A stretch of 64,000 bases of DNA from an uncultured Clostridia bacterium (GTDB taxonomy: Bacteria > Bacillota > Clostridia > TANB77 > UBA1234): positions 1-64,000 of the forward strand of contig CAKPEF010000004.1 in the NCBI GenBank assembly GCA_934149305.1. The letters are read 5' to 3'. Positions 57,595-64,000 of the stretch are shown here, piece after piece. A program made the translations under genes and the position numbers. Numbering within the stretch: the stretch's first letter is position 1; the number at the start of each line of letters is the position of its first letter. Under the pieces are notes generated by a model that made no database searches, was not told where the DNA came from, and worked only from the letters and a program-made list of their open reading frames with translations.

Positions 57595-58045
57595 TTAAAG
57601 TGTGCAAGACATTACAATAGCATCTTCACGAGTTCCGTCGGGATTTTTATAGTAATCTTTGCGTATAACTTCTTCTGTAAAATTGAATTTTGAATAAAGG
57701 TTTTGAGCTGCCAAATTGCTTTTTCTAACTTCTAGTAGTATGTATGCTGTTTTATGTTCAGCACACAGTTTTAGCATTTCATTTAGTAGTTTTGTTGCTA
57801 TTTTGTTTTTTCTGTATTCTTTTAAAACAGCAATATTTGTTATGTGGCATTCATCCATTACAAACCACATGCCAAGATAACCTACAACTTTGCCTTCAAA
57901 TTTTGCTACTAAATAAGTTGCTAAGATGTTAGAAAGTTCTGATTCAAAAGATGATATTGACCACGGAATAGGGAAGGCATCTTTTTCGACTTCGTAGATA
58001 CCGCATCAAGTCTTCTTTTGTTAGTTTAGATATTTCTATATTCAA
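57595..58045 (-). CDS. rimI: RimI-type protein N-acetyltransferase; +1 shift at CGG 58003
   Basis: GNAT acetyltransferase, 149 residues when joined, acting on the N-terminus of ribosomal protein S18 or other proteins. Start TTG 58045 with GGAGGT seven bases upstream. After 14 codons the frame reaches CGG (58003-58001); skipping C gives LTKEDLMGIYEVEKDAFPIPWS, the usual RimI N-terminus, and the frame continues to the acetyl-CoA loop (ITNIAVLKEYRKNKIATKLL). Without the shift the first 45 residues would be lost. The tsaE-tsaB-rimI order is a classical cluster, supporting the call. tsaD is not adjacent here. Confidence 0.85.
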
Positions 58046-58075
58046 TTTATTATACCTCCAAAAGGCAAATTTATA

Positions 58076-58768
58076 TTATATATTTTCAGCTTCTCTTTCA
58101 GCTTGAGATTTTTTTAAGTACATCGGCATTATTGTATCACAAGTATCAAATTCATCTAGCAAAGCCTTATCAAGAGCTGCTTTGGCAATAGATGTTGAAA
58201 GTTGGTTGTTTAAATGTAGAGGTGCAAAATATGCATTTTCTTGCAGAGCCTCTGTGAACTTTTCTTTGAATGCAGTGGCACCATCACCAACGAATAATAC
58301 TTTTTGATTTTTTGATTTTAAATTCTCTATCAATGTGTCAACTGAATCAGTTATATAGTTCTCAATCATTTTTGGTTTATCCTCGTATTTGAAAAGAGCA
58401 GCGTAAACATTGTCATTTCGAGCATCTAGAACTGAGCATATTATTCCGTCAAAATTAGTAATGTTATAGGCAAGACCGACAAGTGTTGGAACTGCAATTA
58501 CTTTTTTATTAAGACTAAGTGCAAACCCTTTTATTGTGGCAATGCCAATTCTAAGACCTGTGAAAGAACCAGGGCCGATGCTGCATGCAAATACATCAAT
58601 GTCTTTTAAATCAATCTCTGAAAATTTGCACATAGAATCAATAAGTGGCATTAGTGTTTGTGAGTGTGTTAAGCCAGTATTTAGATTAAAATCAGCTATA
58701 ACTTTATCTTCATCGATTATTGATACACTGCAATTTGTACCAGATGTATCAAGAGCAAGTATCTTCAT
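58076..58768 (-). CDS. tsaB: tRNA threonylcarbamoyladenosine biosynthesis protein TsaB
   Basis: 230 residues, ASKHA fold with ILALDTSGTNCSVSIID at the N-terminus and ACSIGPGSFTGLRIG as the family signature. TsaB scaffolds TsaD and TsaE for t6A modification of tRNAs reading ANN codons. The start at 58768 is used because GAGGAGG lies upstream and an extra MRRFLK would overlap it. It overlaps tsaE by 20 bases. Normal length. Confidence 0.93.
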   Translation of the reverse strand: MKILALDTSGTNCSVSIIDEDKVIADFNLNTGLTHSQTLMPLIDSMCKFSEIDLKDIDVFACSIGPGSFTGLRIGIATIKGFALSLNKKVIAVPTLVGLAYNITNFDGIICSVLDARNDNVYAALFKYEDKPKMIENYITDSVDTLIENLKSKNQKVLFVGDGATAFKEKFTEALQENAYFAPLHLNNQLSTSIAKAALDKALLDEFDTCDTIMPMYLKKSQAEREAENI

Positions 58769-59231
58769 TTTTAAAAACCTCCTCAACTATTTTTTCATAT
58801 CTATTACCATGTGGAATAAATGTGAAAGTTCTGCTATTTATATCTTCACTATTTTTTTGTATTTTAATTTCTAAAAAGTTTTTTGGTAATAAATCTTTGA
58901 TTTTTTCTCCCCATTCAATTATGCAAATACCTTGATAGAAGAATTCTTCTCCGCCAATTGCAGTGAATTCATCTTCAAAATCAAGTCTATATACATCAAA
59001 ATGAAAAAGTTTTAAATCATCTTTTAGGGAATGTTCATTTACAATCGTAAATGTTGGGCTAGCAGCTTCGTTCTCTTTTTCGTAGAAGCTTAAAAAGCCA
59101 GAAACAAACATTGTTTTGCCAGCCCCTAAATCACCTGAAAGTACGATTACATCGCCCTTTTTTAAGATATTACCAAACCTTTTTCCAAGTTCTTTTGTAT
59201 AATTTACTGATGTAGAATTTATACTAAACAT
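58749..59231 (-). CDS. tsaE: tRNA threonylcarbamoyladenosine biosynthesis ATPase TsaE
   Basis: 160 residues with Walker A LSGDLGAGKTMFVSGFL, switch-like SPTFTIVNEH and the family segment FHFDVYRLDFEDEF. It regulates the TsaBD complex by ATP hydrolysis. First gene of the operon. GGAAA precedes ATG 59231. Confidence 0.93.
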   Translation of the reverse strand: MFSINSTSVNYTKELGKRFGNILKKGDVIVLSGDLGAGKTMFVSGFLSFYEKENEAASPTFTIVNEHSLKDDLKLFHFDVYRLDFEDEFTAIGGEEFFYQGICIIEWGEKIKDLLPKNFLEIKIQKNSEDINSRTFTFIPHGNRYEKIVEEVFKNEDTCS

Positions 59232-59330
59232 ATCATTTTCCTTTCGTTTATTACTTAAAATATTTTATATCAATTACCTTTAAATGTAAAGCAAAAGAAT
59301 GGCTGAAAATGCAAAAAATAAGGCAAGAAA

Positions 59331-59353
59331 AAGATGCTTCATTAGAAGCATCT
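59331..59353 (-). terminator. Terminator of the 59363 gene
   Basis: AAGATGCTTC-ATTA-GAAGCATCTT, a perfect 10-bp stem followed on the minus strand by TTTTC. Confidence 0.85.
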
Positions 59354-59362
59354 TAAGAGTAG

Positions 59363-60013
59363 TTAATTATTCATGATGACATAAGAAAGGCTTGAAAGTA
59401 CATCTTGGATTTCTTTATCTGTTGGAGTTACAAGTATAAAATATTCTAACCAAGTAAAAGCTTTCCAACCAATGGCAACAACAATGGAGACAACAGCAAT
59501 TATGAGATACTCCATTTGGGCAACATAGTCAGGGAAGAATATATGTAGCGCAATAAAGATTAGTGAAAAAATAAAAATGCGCATCTGATAAAGACATGTG
59601 CAGTTTGGTAAAAGCTTTGTGGCTCTTTTTACTTCTTCTAAAGTTGGTAGAGAACCTTTTTGGTTGTAAGCGTTGATAGCCATATGTATTGCGGTGTGCT
59701 TCATTGCCGCTTTACGCCAATTATTGTCACCAAAATGATATCTTATAGACTTACAGATAAAGGTGGCTATTTTGACGAAAAGAGGTAGAAAAAGTAAACT
59801 GAAAAACATCAAAGCGTATCTGTCAGTATTCAAATAATACACGGATAAGCCTATGGTAAATGCAATAGAAAGGGCAAAATCGCTGTTGGAATGTAAAGAA
59901 TACATTCCCGCGGGAAGCCGTAGACTAGCTTTTAGTTTGTTTTTGAGGTCGCGTTTAGTATAGGCACAATAAATGCTATCCTCACAGCACATTAGCATAT
60001 ATTCTTTTCTCAT
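59363..60013 (-). CDS. Unknown integral membrane protein
   Basis: 216 residues with about four hydrophobic helices (near 50-65, 68-88, 145-162, 170-190) and a soluble N-terminus starting MRKEYMLMCCEDSIYCAYTK. No family recognised. One in-frame CGG (minus 59920-59918) is read as Arg in KASLRLPAG. Codon use includes GC-rich codons, as in the genes at 4329 and 52836. Its promoter (60053-60081) carries the shared TTATGTAA element. Confidence 0.7.
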   Translation of the reverse strand: MRKEYMLMCCEDSIYCAYTKRDLKNKLKASLRLPAGMYSLHSNSDFALSIAFTIGLSVYYLNTDRYALMFFSLLFLPLFVKIATFICKSIRYHFGDNNWRKAAMKHTAIHMAINAYNQKGSLPTLEEVKRATKLLPNCTCLYQMRIFIFSLIFIALHIFFPDYVAQMEYLIIAVVSIVVAIGWKAFTWLEYFILVTPTDKEIQDVLSSLSYVIMNN

Positions 60014-60052
60014 TTTGTAATCTCCTATTTAAAATATAAATTTGACACTTGA

Positions 60053-60081
60053 ATTATACAGTAACTTTACATAAAATGCAA
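60053..60081 (-). promoter_or_regulatory. Promoter with TTATGTAA spacer element (minus)
   Basis: On the minus strand TTGCAT (60081-60076) and TATAAT (60058-60053), 17 bases apart, with TTATGTAA starting at the second spacer base. Divergent from the wecG promoter. Confidence 0.75.
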
Positions 60082-60096
60082 CAAAAAGAGCGAATA

Positions 60097-60126
60097 TTGA
60101 CAATTATAATTATAAAATGGTATCAT
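60097..60126 (+). promoter_or_regulatory. Promoter of the wecG/tagA-like gene
   Basis: TTGACA (60097-60102) and TATCAT (60121-60126), 18 bases apart, 23 bases before the gene. Confidence 0.65.
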
Positions 60127-60149
60127 TTAGGTGAAAAAAGGAGGTCTAT

Positions 60150-60875
60150 ATGGAAAGAATTAGTGTTTTAGGTGTTAATTTTGATAATGTTAATATGCAA
60201 GAAGCAGTAGATAGATGTATGGAATTTATAAATGGTGAAAATGGAAATTTAGTTGTTACTCCAAATCCTGAAATAGTTATGAAAGCTAAAGAAGATGAAG
60301 ATTTCAAGAAAGTTATAAACGAAGCAGAGCTTGTTATACCTGATGGAATAGGGATAATAAAAGCTGGAAATATTCTTGGAACACCACTAAAAGAGAGAGT
60401 TGCAGGATATGATTTAATATGCAATCTTTTAGAAAAAGGTAAGGATGGATCTATTTCTTTTTATTTTTGGGGAAGCAAGCCAGGTTTTGCTGAAGAGGCT
60501 AAACAAAAAGTGGAAGAAAAATATCCAAATATAAAAATTTTAGGAGCGCATACAGGATATTTTAAAGATGAAGAAGAAAAAGCAATTGTTGATGAAATCC
60601 GTGAGTTAAAACCAGATGTTTTATTGGTTGGTGTTGGTTTTCCTAAGCAAGAAAAGATAATAAACAAGTATAAAAAAGAAGGATTTTTTAAAATCGGAAT
60701 TGGCTGTGGAGGTAGTATAGATGTTTTGGCGGGTGAAGTGAAGAGAGCACCAAACATATTTATTAAAATGCATTTAGAGTGGTTTTATAGACTTTTAAAA
60801 CAACCATCGAGATGGAGAAGAATGCTTGTGTTACCAAAGTTTATAAAAGAGGTAAAGAAAAGCAAAAATTCATAG
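60150..60875 (+). CDS. WecG/TagA/CpsF-family glycosyltransferase
   Basis: 241 residues. GT26 family motifs: VTPNPEIVMKA, LVIPDGIGIIKAG, ERVAGYDL, and LVGVGFPKQEKII. TagA-type members add ManNAc to undecaprenyl-linked GlcNAc, an early step of teichoic acid synthesis. Membrane-associated at the inner face, by its basic C-terminus. AAAAGGAGG precedes ATG 60150. No teichoic acid operon is next to it; the following sequence is a gene remnant. Confidence 0.92.
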   Translation: MERISVLGVNFDNVNMQEAVDRCMEFINGENGNLVVTPNPEIVMKAKEDEDFKKVINEAELVIPDGIGIIKAGNILGTPLKERVAGYDLICNLLEKGKDGSISFYFWGSKPGFAEEAKQKVEEKYPNIKILGAHTGYFKDEEEKAIVDEIRELKPDVLLVGVGFPKQEKIINKYKKEGFFKIGIGCGGSIDVLAGEVKRAPNIFIKMHLEWFYRLLKQPSRWRRMLVLPKFIKEVKKSKNS

Positions 60876-61132
60876 AAGACAAAGAAAATGTTTTAACAGT
60901 TCCGGTAGAAGCAATAAGTAGTAAGGGTGAAAAACATTTTGTGACACTTGAAAATGGCGAAGAGTGTGAGGTAGAAGTGGGAATTTATAATGAAGAGGTA
61001 CCTGCTGTATATTCAATAAAATGGATAGTTATATCATTAGTGGTGTCGTTACTTATAGGCGTAGCTTTTGGCTTGTTTCCGGCATACAAAGCGTCCAAAA
61101 TGGATCCTATAAAGGCACTAAGGACAAATTAG
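60876..61132 (+). pseudogene. Remnant of a MacAB-type transporter (adaptor C-terminus fused to permease end)
   Basis: Starts directly at the wecG stop. The first 40 residues (NVLTVPVEAISSKGEKHFV, ECEVEVGIYNEE) resemble the C-terminus of an efflux periplasmic adaptor (HlyD/MacA). The last 40 (KWIVISLVVSLLIGVAFG, LFPAYKASKMDPIKALRT) are the end of a MacB/FtsX permease. The two joined pieces, with no gene start, suggest a deletion that removed the rest of both genes and an ATPase between them. Confidence 0.75.
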
Positions 61133-61196
61133 ACTTGAAAAAAACAGCATTTTATGGTAACATAATTGCGAAAAAATATTTTATGGAGGAAGTATT

Positions 61197-61516
61197 ATGG
61201 AAGAATTCCGTGCTCGGTGGATAATAGCTATAGATTCTACGTTGCCTATAACATATTTTTATGGTTGCATAGAAGCAAAATCGCTGAGTTTTTACTTATA
61301 TCAGCCACACAATTTATTGATCGATGCAGCACTTATGGAGGAAAAGCAATTGAATGGCTAACAAGCGAGCAAATCGAAAACAATATTAGACCACACACAA
61401 AATGGTCACTATTAGCTTCGTATCCCAAAAACGAGGCGGTGGCTAATGCAATGTTTGCAATTATTTTTGAAACAGGTGAAAAACGAGAGGCTTTTATGAA
61501 AAGCTTTATGGGATAA
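61197..61516 (+). pseudogene. Possibly broken small gene
   Basis: ATG 61197 with TTATGGAGGAAG upstream opens a 53-codon frame (MEEFRARWIIAIDSTLPIT...). Near 61345 another frame, one base back, continues to 61516 with GGKAIEWLTSEQIENNI and AMFAIIFETGEKREAF. A single lost base would join them. No family recognised for either part. It contains an in-frame CGG (GCT CGG TGG) whose +1 shift would lead to a stop. Its coding status is uncertain. Confidence 0.35.
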
Positions 61517-61534
61517 TAGTAAAGAATATCAAAA

Positions 61535-61567
61535 AATGAAAGTAGAAAAATCTGCTTTCATTTTTTT
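61535..61567 (+). terminator. Bidirectional terminator
   Basis: GAAAGTAGA and TCTGCTTTC form a stem (one G-T pair), with A and T runs on the two sides, before the convergent spl-like gene. Confidence 0.7.
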
Positions 61568-62564
61568 AAACAATATATAAAATTTTGTTATTAGGAAAAT
61601 ATTCACTAAGCAAATTTTGCATATATTCTTTAGCCTCATCTTTAACACTTGTTTTATACATATATTTGCCCCTGCCACGCATGGTCATAAGTTCTTTATT
61701 AAAAAGTTCTGGCGCATTTGGAAATGCATCGTGGTTTATCATTTTATGAATATAACTGTAAGTCATAAAAATAAGTTCAAAAAATACAGCTTCTTTTACT
61801 TTAGTAGAAAGCTCATCAGATAGCTTAACAATCAGATCTTTATAGAGCTCTTTCCAATTTTGAATTAATATTATCGGAGCAATCAAGATTCCGACTTTAT
61901 AACCAGCCTCACTTAATTTGTTTATGGCAATGATTCTATCTTTTAATCTAGACGTTCCGAATTCTACTTTGTTTATAATTTCTTCTGGATTAACACTCAT
62001 TCTAACAATTACTCTTTCCTTACCAGGAATGTCTAAAATAGGGTCTACCATATCAAATTTTGTTGGAAATGTAAGAAGACCTTTGGTCGATTTAGAAAAT
62101 TTTTTAATTGTCCAAACAAGGTTGTTGGTAATTGTATTTTCAAGTATCAAATCGCTATTGCTTCCAATTTCAAAACACAAGTTTTTATCGCTTTTATTAG
62201 CAGTTTTAATGATTTTTTCGAGCATTTGCTCACGATTAACAAATAGCCTTAGGTATGCACATTTATTGTAATTACAAACTAAATAGCAATACATACACAT
62301 AGCTGTGCAACCAGAAGATGTGTATGGAACAAGGAAATCTGAGACTTTATGATTTTCTTCATACTTGTGCGTCTTTCTAACACCGATTATCAAATGCTTT
62401 TTTAATGTCGGAAACTCTACATTTTCTTGCTCACGCATTTCTGGAATATTATTATGATTGTCTATTAAAAATCGCGGGACATCTTTATATTTTTCTAACA
62501 AATAAACGCCTAATTCGTAGCCTTTAATAGCATTTTCATAGTAAATAGCATCTGGTTTAAACAT
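61566..62564 (-). CDS. Spore photoproduct lyase-like radical SAM protein
   Basis: 332 residues. The N-terminal part up to SDFLVPYTSSGC is followed by the iron-sulfur motif CTAMCMYC (CX3CX2C) as in SplB, and later KGLLTFPTKFDMVDPI and RVIVRMSVNPEEIINKVEFG as in spore photoproduct lyases. It repairs thymine spore photoproduct in germinating spores using S-adenosylmethionine. Length is typical. Supports a spore former together with YpeB. Confidence 0.88.
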   Translation of the reverse strand: MFKPDAIYYENAIKGYELGVYLLEKYKDVPRFLIDNHNNIPEMREQENVEFPTLKKHLIIGVRKTHKYEENHKVSDFLVPYTSSGCTAMCMYCYLVCNYNKCAYLRLFVNREQMLEKIIKTANKSDKNLCFEIGSNSDLILENTITNNLVWTIKKFSKSTKGLLTFPTKFDMVDPILDIPGKERVIVRMSVNPEEIINKVEFGTSRLKDRIIAINKLSEAGYKVGILIAPIILIQNWKELYKDLIVKLSDELSTKVKEAVFFELIFMTYSYIHKMINHDAFPNAPELFNKELMTMRGRGKYMYKTSVKDEAKEYMQNLLSEYFPNNKILYIV

Positions 62565-62611
62565 AAAAACACCTCAAAAGATATTATGCACAAAAAATAA
62601 CTTTTCTATTA

Positions 62612-62648
62612 CAAAAAAAGCTGCAAGAATCTTTGAATTCTTACAGCT
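62612..62648 (-). terminator. Terminator after tRNA-Lys
   Basis: On the minus strand AGCTGTAAGAAT-TCAAAG-ATTCTTGCAGCT followed by TTTTTTT. Confidence 0.9.
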
Positions 62649-62656
62649 CTAAGCTC

Positions 62657-62732
62657 TGGTGCACCACCGGGGATTCGAACCCCGGACCCACTGATTAAGA
62701 GTCAGTTGCTCTACCAACTGAGCTAGTGGTGC
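62657..62732 (-). tRNA. tRNA-Lys (anticodon CUU)
   Basis: 76-nt cloverleaf: acceptor GCACCAC/GTGGTGC, D arm GCTC..GAGC, anticodon stem ACTGA/TCAGT with seven-base loop CTCTTAA (anticodon CTT), T arm CGGGG-TTCGAAT-CCCCG, encoded CCA end. The anticodon loop is of normal size, so it is not a frameshifting tRNA. Confidence 0.97.
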
Positions 62733-62794
62733 ATGACATCATTTATTATAAGCATAAAAGCGATTTTTGTCAATAAATTTTGAAAATGTTTTGA

Positions 62795-62832
62795 AAAAAG
62801 CCTCAAATACGGCTAATAACTGTATTTGAGGC
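62795..62832 (-). terminator. Terminator of lemA
   Basis: GCCTCAAATAC and GTATTTGAGGC form a perfect 11-bp stem, followed on the minus strand by TTTTTTC. Confidence 0.9.
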
Positions 62833-62889
62833 ACTTATCTTTTAGATTTTGGTAATAAACATAATGTGATGTCAAAAAATATCTTTTTA

Positions 62890-63438
62890 TTAGAATTGTA
62901 CTTTTGGTGTTTGTTTTGCACTGTCGTTATCGATTTTATATAATGCTTCGGTCTTGAAACCAAACATTCCACCAATTATATTGTTTGGAAACACTAATAA
63001 TTTGTCATTATACATTGTAACTGCATCGTTGTAAAATTGTCTTGAAAATGCAATTTTGTCCTCTGTTCCTTTTAAGTCTTCTTGTAATTTTGAAAAGTTT
63101 TGATTAGCTTTTAATTCAGGGTAGCTTTCTGCTACTGCAAATAAAGTTTTTAGTGTTCCTGTTAAAGCATTGTCTGCTTCCATTTTTTCTTCAGGTGTTT
63201 TTGCGTTCATATACCCGCTACGAGCGGCTGTTACATTTTCCAAAACTTTTGATTCATGAGAAGCGTATCCTTTAACTGTTTCAACTAAGTTAGGAATTAA
63301 ATCAAATCTTCTTTGAAGTTGAGTATCGATATTTGCAAAAGCATTGTGAACTTTGTTTCTTGATGTGACAAGATTATTGTAGACACTAACAAATAAAATT
63401 GCCAAAATTACTATTATCCCTAAAACTATCCATATCAT
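62890..63438 (-). CDS. lemA: LemA family membrane protein
   Basis: 182 residues. N-terminal helix (MIWIVLGIIVILAILFVSVY) exposed outside, then the helical LemA domain with VHNAFANIDTQLQRRFDLIP and VETVKGYASHE, its hallmark. Function unknown in general; widespread in Firmicutes. AAGGAGG precedes the ATG at 63438. A tiny membrane peptide gene lies immediately upstream. Confidence 0.92.
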   Translation of the reverse strand: MIWIVLGIIVILAILFVSVYNNLVTSRNKVHNAFANIDTQLQRRFDLIPNLVETVKGYASHESKVLENVTAARSGYMNAKTPEEKMEADNALTGTLKTLFAVAESYPELKANQNFSKLQEDLKGTEDKIAFSRQFYNDAVTMYNDKLLVFPNNIIGGMFGFKTEALYKIDNDSAKQTPKVQF

Positions 63439-63452
63439 AATAAATCCTCCTT

Positions 63453-63548
63453 TTAATTATCATCATCGCTATTATTTTTTGAAACACAAATAGCGATAAT
63501 AATGCCAGTTAATACAATAACTGCTAAAATAATAAATGATAAAAACAT
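63453..63548 (-). CDS. Small membrane peptide (31 aa) upstream of lemA
   Basis: MFLSFIILAVIVLTGIIIAI then a short acidic tail (NNSDDDN). One membrane helix. GAAGGAT precedes the ATG at 63548, and lemA begins 15 bases downstream, so the two are likely co-transcribed. No family recognised. It is too short for confident calling. Confidence 0.55.
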   Translation of the reverse strand: MFLSFIILAVIVLTGIIIAICVSKNNSDDDN

Positions 63549-63618
63549 AAAATCAAATCCTTCTTTCGAGATTTACAATAATATTCTAGCATAACAAAAT
63601 AAAAAAGTATAGAAAAAC

Positions 63619-63647
63619 TTGAAAAAAACACAAAATTATGTTAATAT
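63619..63647 (+). promoter_or_regulatory. Promoter of the partial gene at the right edge
   Basis: TTGAAA (63619-63624) and TAATAT (63642-63647), 17 bases apart. Confidence 0.65.
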
Positions 63648-63726
63648 AAATACACGCAAGTAGAGTTTTATATCCTAGGTAGAGGCAAACTTAACTCGCA
63701 ACACAAAAAATTTTTTGGAGGGAAAT

Positions 63727-64000
63727 ATGAGAAAACTTAAACGGATAATTTTTAGAATCTTGGGTGCAATGAGTTTGCTCATTTCGTTTAACATACTCAC
63801 TTACATCAGAGACGAAAAAAGTATTCCACAGGCGGCCGGAATTCCACTCTTCTTAATTGCGGGAATGATTCTTACATTTGAAGCATATATAGACTTTCTT
63901 CAAGTTAAAGACGACATAGAAGAGCCTATAGCGTATCACATTATTGGCGGTAGTATTGTTGCACTAATTGACATATTAGCACTGATATATGCAATTGGTG
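63727..64000 (+). CDS. Membrane protein of unknown function (partial, runs off the window)
   Basis: At least 91 residues, with hydrophobic segments (ILGAMSLLISFNILTY, AAGIPLFLIAGMILTFEAY, GGSIVALIDILALIYAI). TTTGGAGGG lies before ATG 63727. The sixth codon is CGG (63742), read as Arg; a +1 shift there would meet a stop at once. No family recognised from the visible part. Confidence 0.6.
   Translation, partial: MRKLKRIIFRILGAMSLLISFNILTYIRDEKSIPQAAGIPLFLIAGMILTFEAYIDFLQVKDDIEEPIAYHIIGGSIVALIDILALIYAIG

Noticed and set aside
9670..58045. Methylation-linked or homopolymer sequencing errors as the cause of the CGG breaks
   Set aside because: Not excluded, but less likely: the flanking sequences share no longer motif, none is a homopolymer, and all eight extra bases are C directly before an in-phase GGN codon.
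61197..61516. Ninth CGG shift in the small gene at 61197
   Set aside because: Skipping the C of its CGG leads to a stop within three codons. The break needs a shift in the other direction, so it does not belong to the series.

Overview
The window comes from a low-GC, Gram-positive, probably spore-forming member of the Clostridia/Firmicutes. The evidence is strongly AT-rich codon use, strong ribosome-binding sites, TTGACA/TATAAT promoters with 17-base spacers, an S-layer-homology protein, a YpeB germination protein, a spore photoproduct lyase relative and a UgtP-type glycolipid synthase. I cannot name a species. Most of the sequence reads as chromosomal housekeeping genes interrupted by a large type IV secretion locus and many small palindromic repeats.

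Layout. 1-2.1 kb: cysS behind a three-cysteine leader peptide and an attenuator. 2.1-8.9 kb: an HD-domain dNTPase-like gene, a lipoprotein, an exported metallo-beta-lactamase-fold gene with DUF3006, a mazEF pair, an ABC-F ATPase and an MNT/HEPN pair. 8.9-12.6 kb: hydrolase-murF-ddl operon. 12.7-17.7 kb: a sigma-region-4/alpha-CTD-like protein, a DUF1934 protein, an SLH protein and a DnaJ-like protein. 17.7-20.5 kb: two unknown genes and virD4. 20.8-26.3 kb: an sbcD-like nuclease and a YhaN-like ATPase separated by a REP-associated transposase with its repeat array, then an FAD oxidoreductase. 26.5-47.4 kb: the main type IV secretion block (four VirB2-like pilins, PrgI, a VirB4-N-like protein, VirB4, five VirB6-like proteins, one unknown). 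47.5-52.4 kb: ugtP-like, ypeB, an HD hydrolase and a DUF952-kinase fusion. 52.7-55.1 kb: a repetitive anchored protein followed by a structured, probably non-coding RNA region. 55.1-59.2 kb (minus): lonB-like, rimI, tsaB, tsaE. 59.3-64 kb: membrane proteins, wecG/tagA, gene remnants, spl-like, tRNA-Lys and lemA.

The most unusual signal is a set of apparent +1 frameshifts. Seven conserved genes (murF, virD4, sbcD twice, an FAD oxidoreductase, two virB6 paralogues, rimI) are each broken at an in-frame CGG. In every case, skipping the C restores the family sequence with a glycine codon GGN. By eye I find no CGG used as an ordinary sense codon in the AT-rich genes. Seven sense CGG codons occur in five genes with GC-richer codon use, three of which also share a promoter whose spacer carries TTAYRTAA. 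This pattern suggests CGG-triggered +1 frameshifting or quadruplet decoding (inference). Sequencing error must first be excluded from reads.

Other notable items are the cysteine attenuator, the RAYT/REP system with MITE-like carriers of the same hairpin, the VirB6/VirB2 expansion without a visible relaxase, and the structured RNA region at 54.6-55.1 kb. All repeat, codon and motif counts were made by eye.
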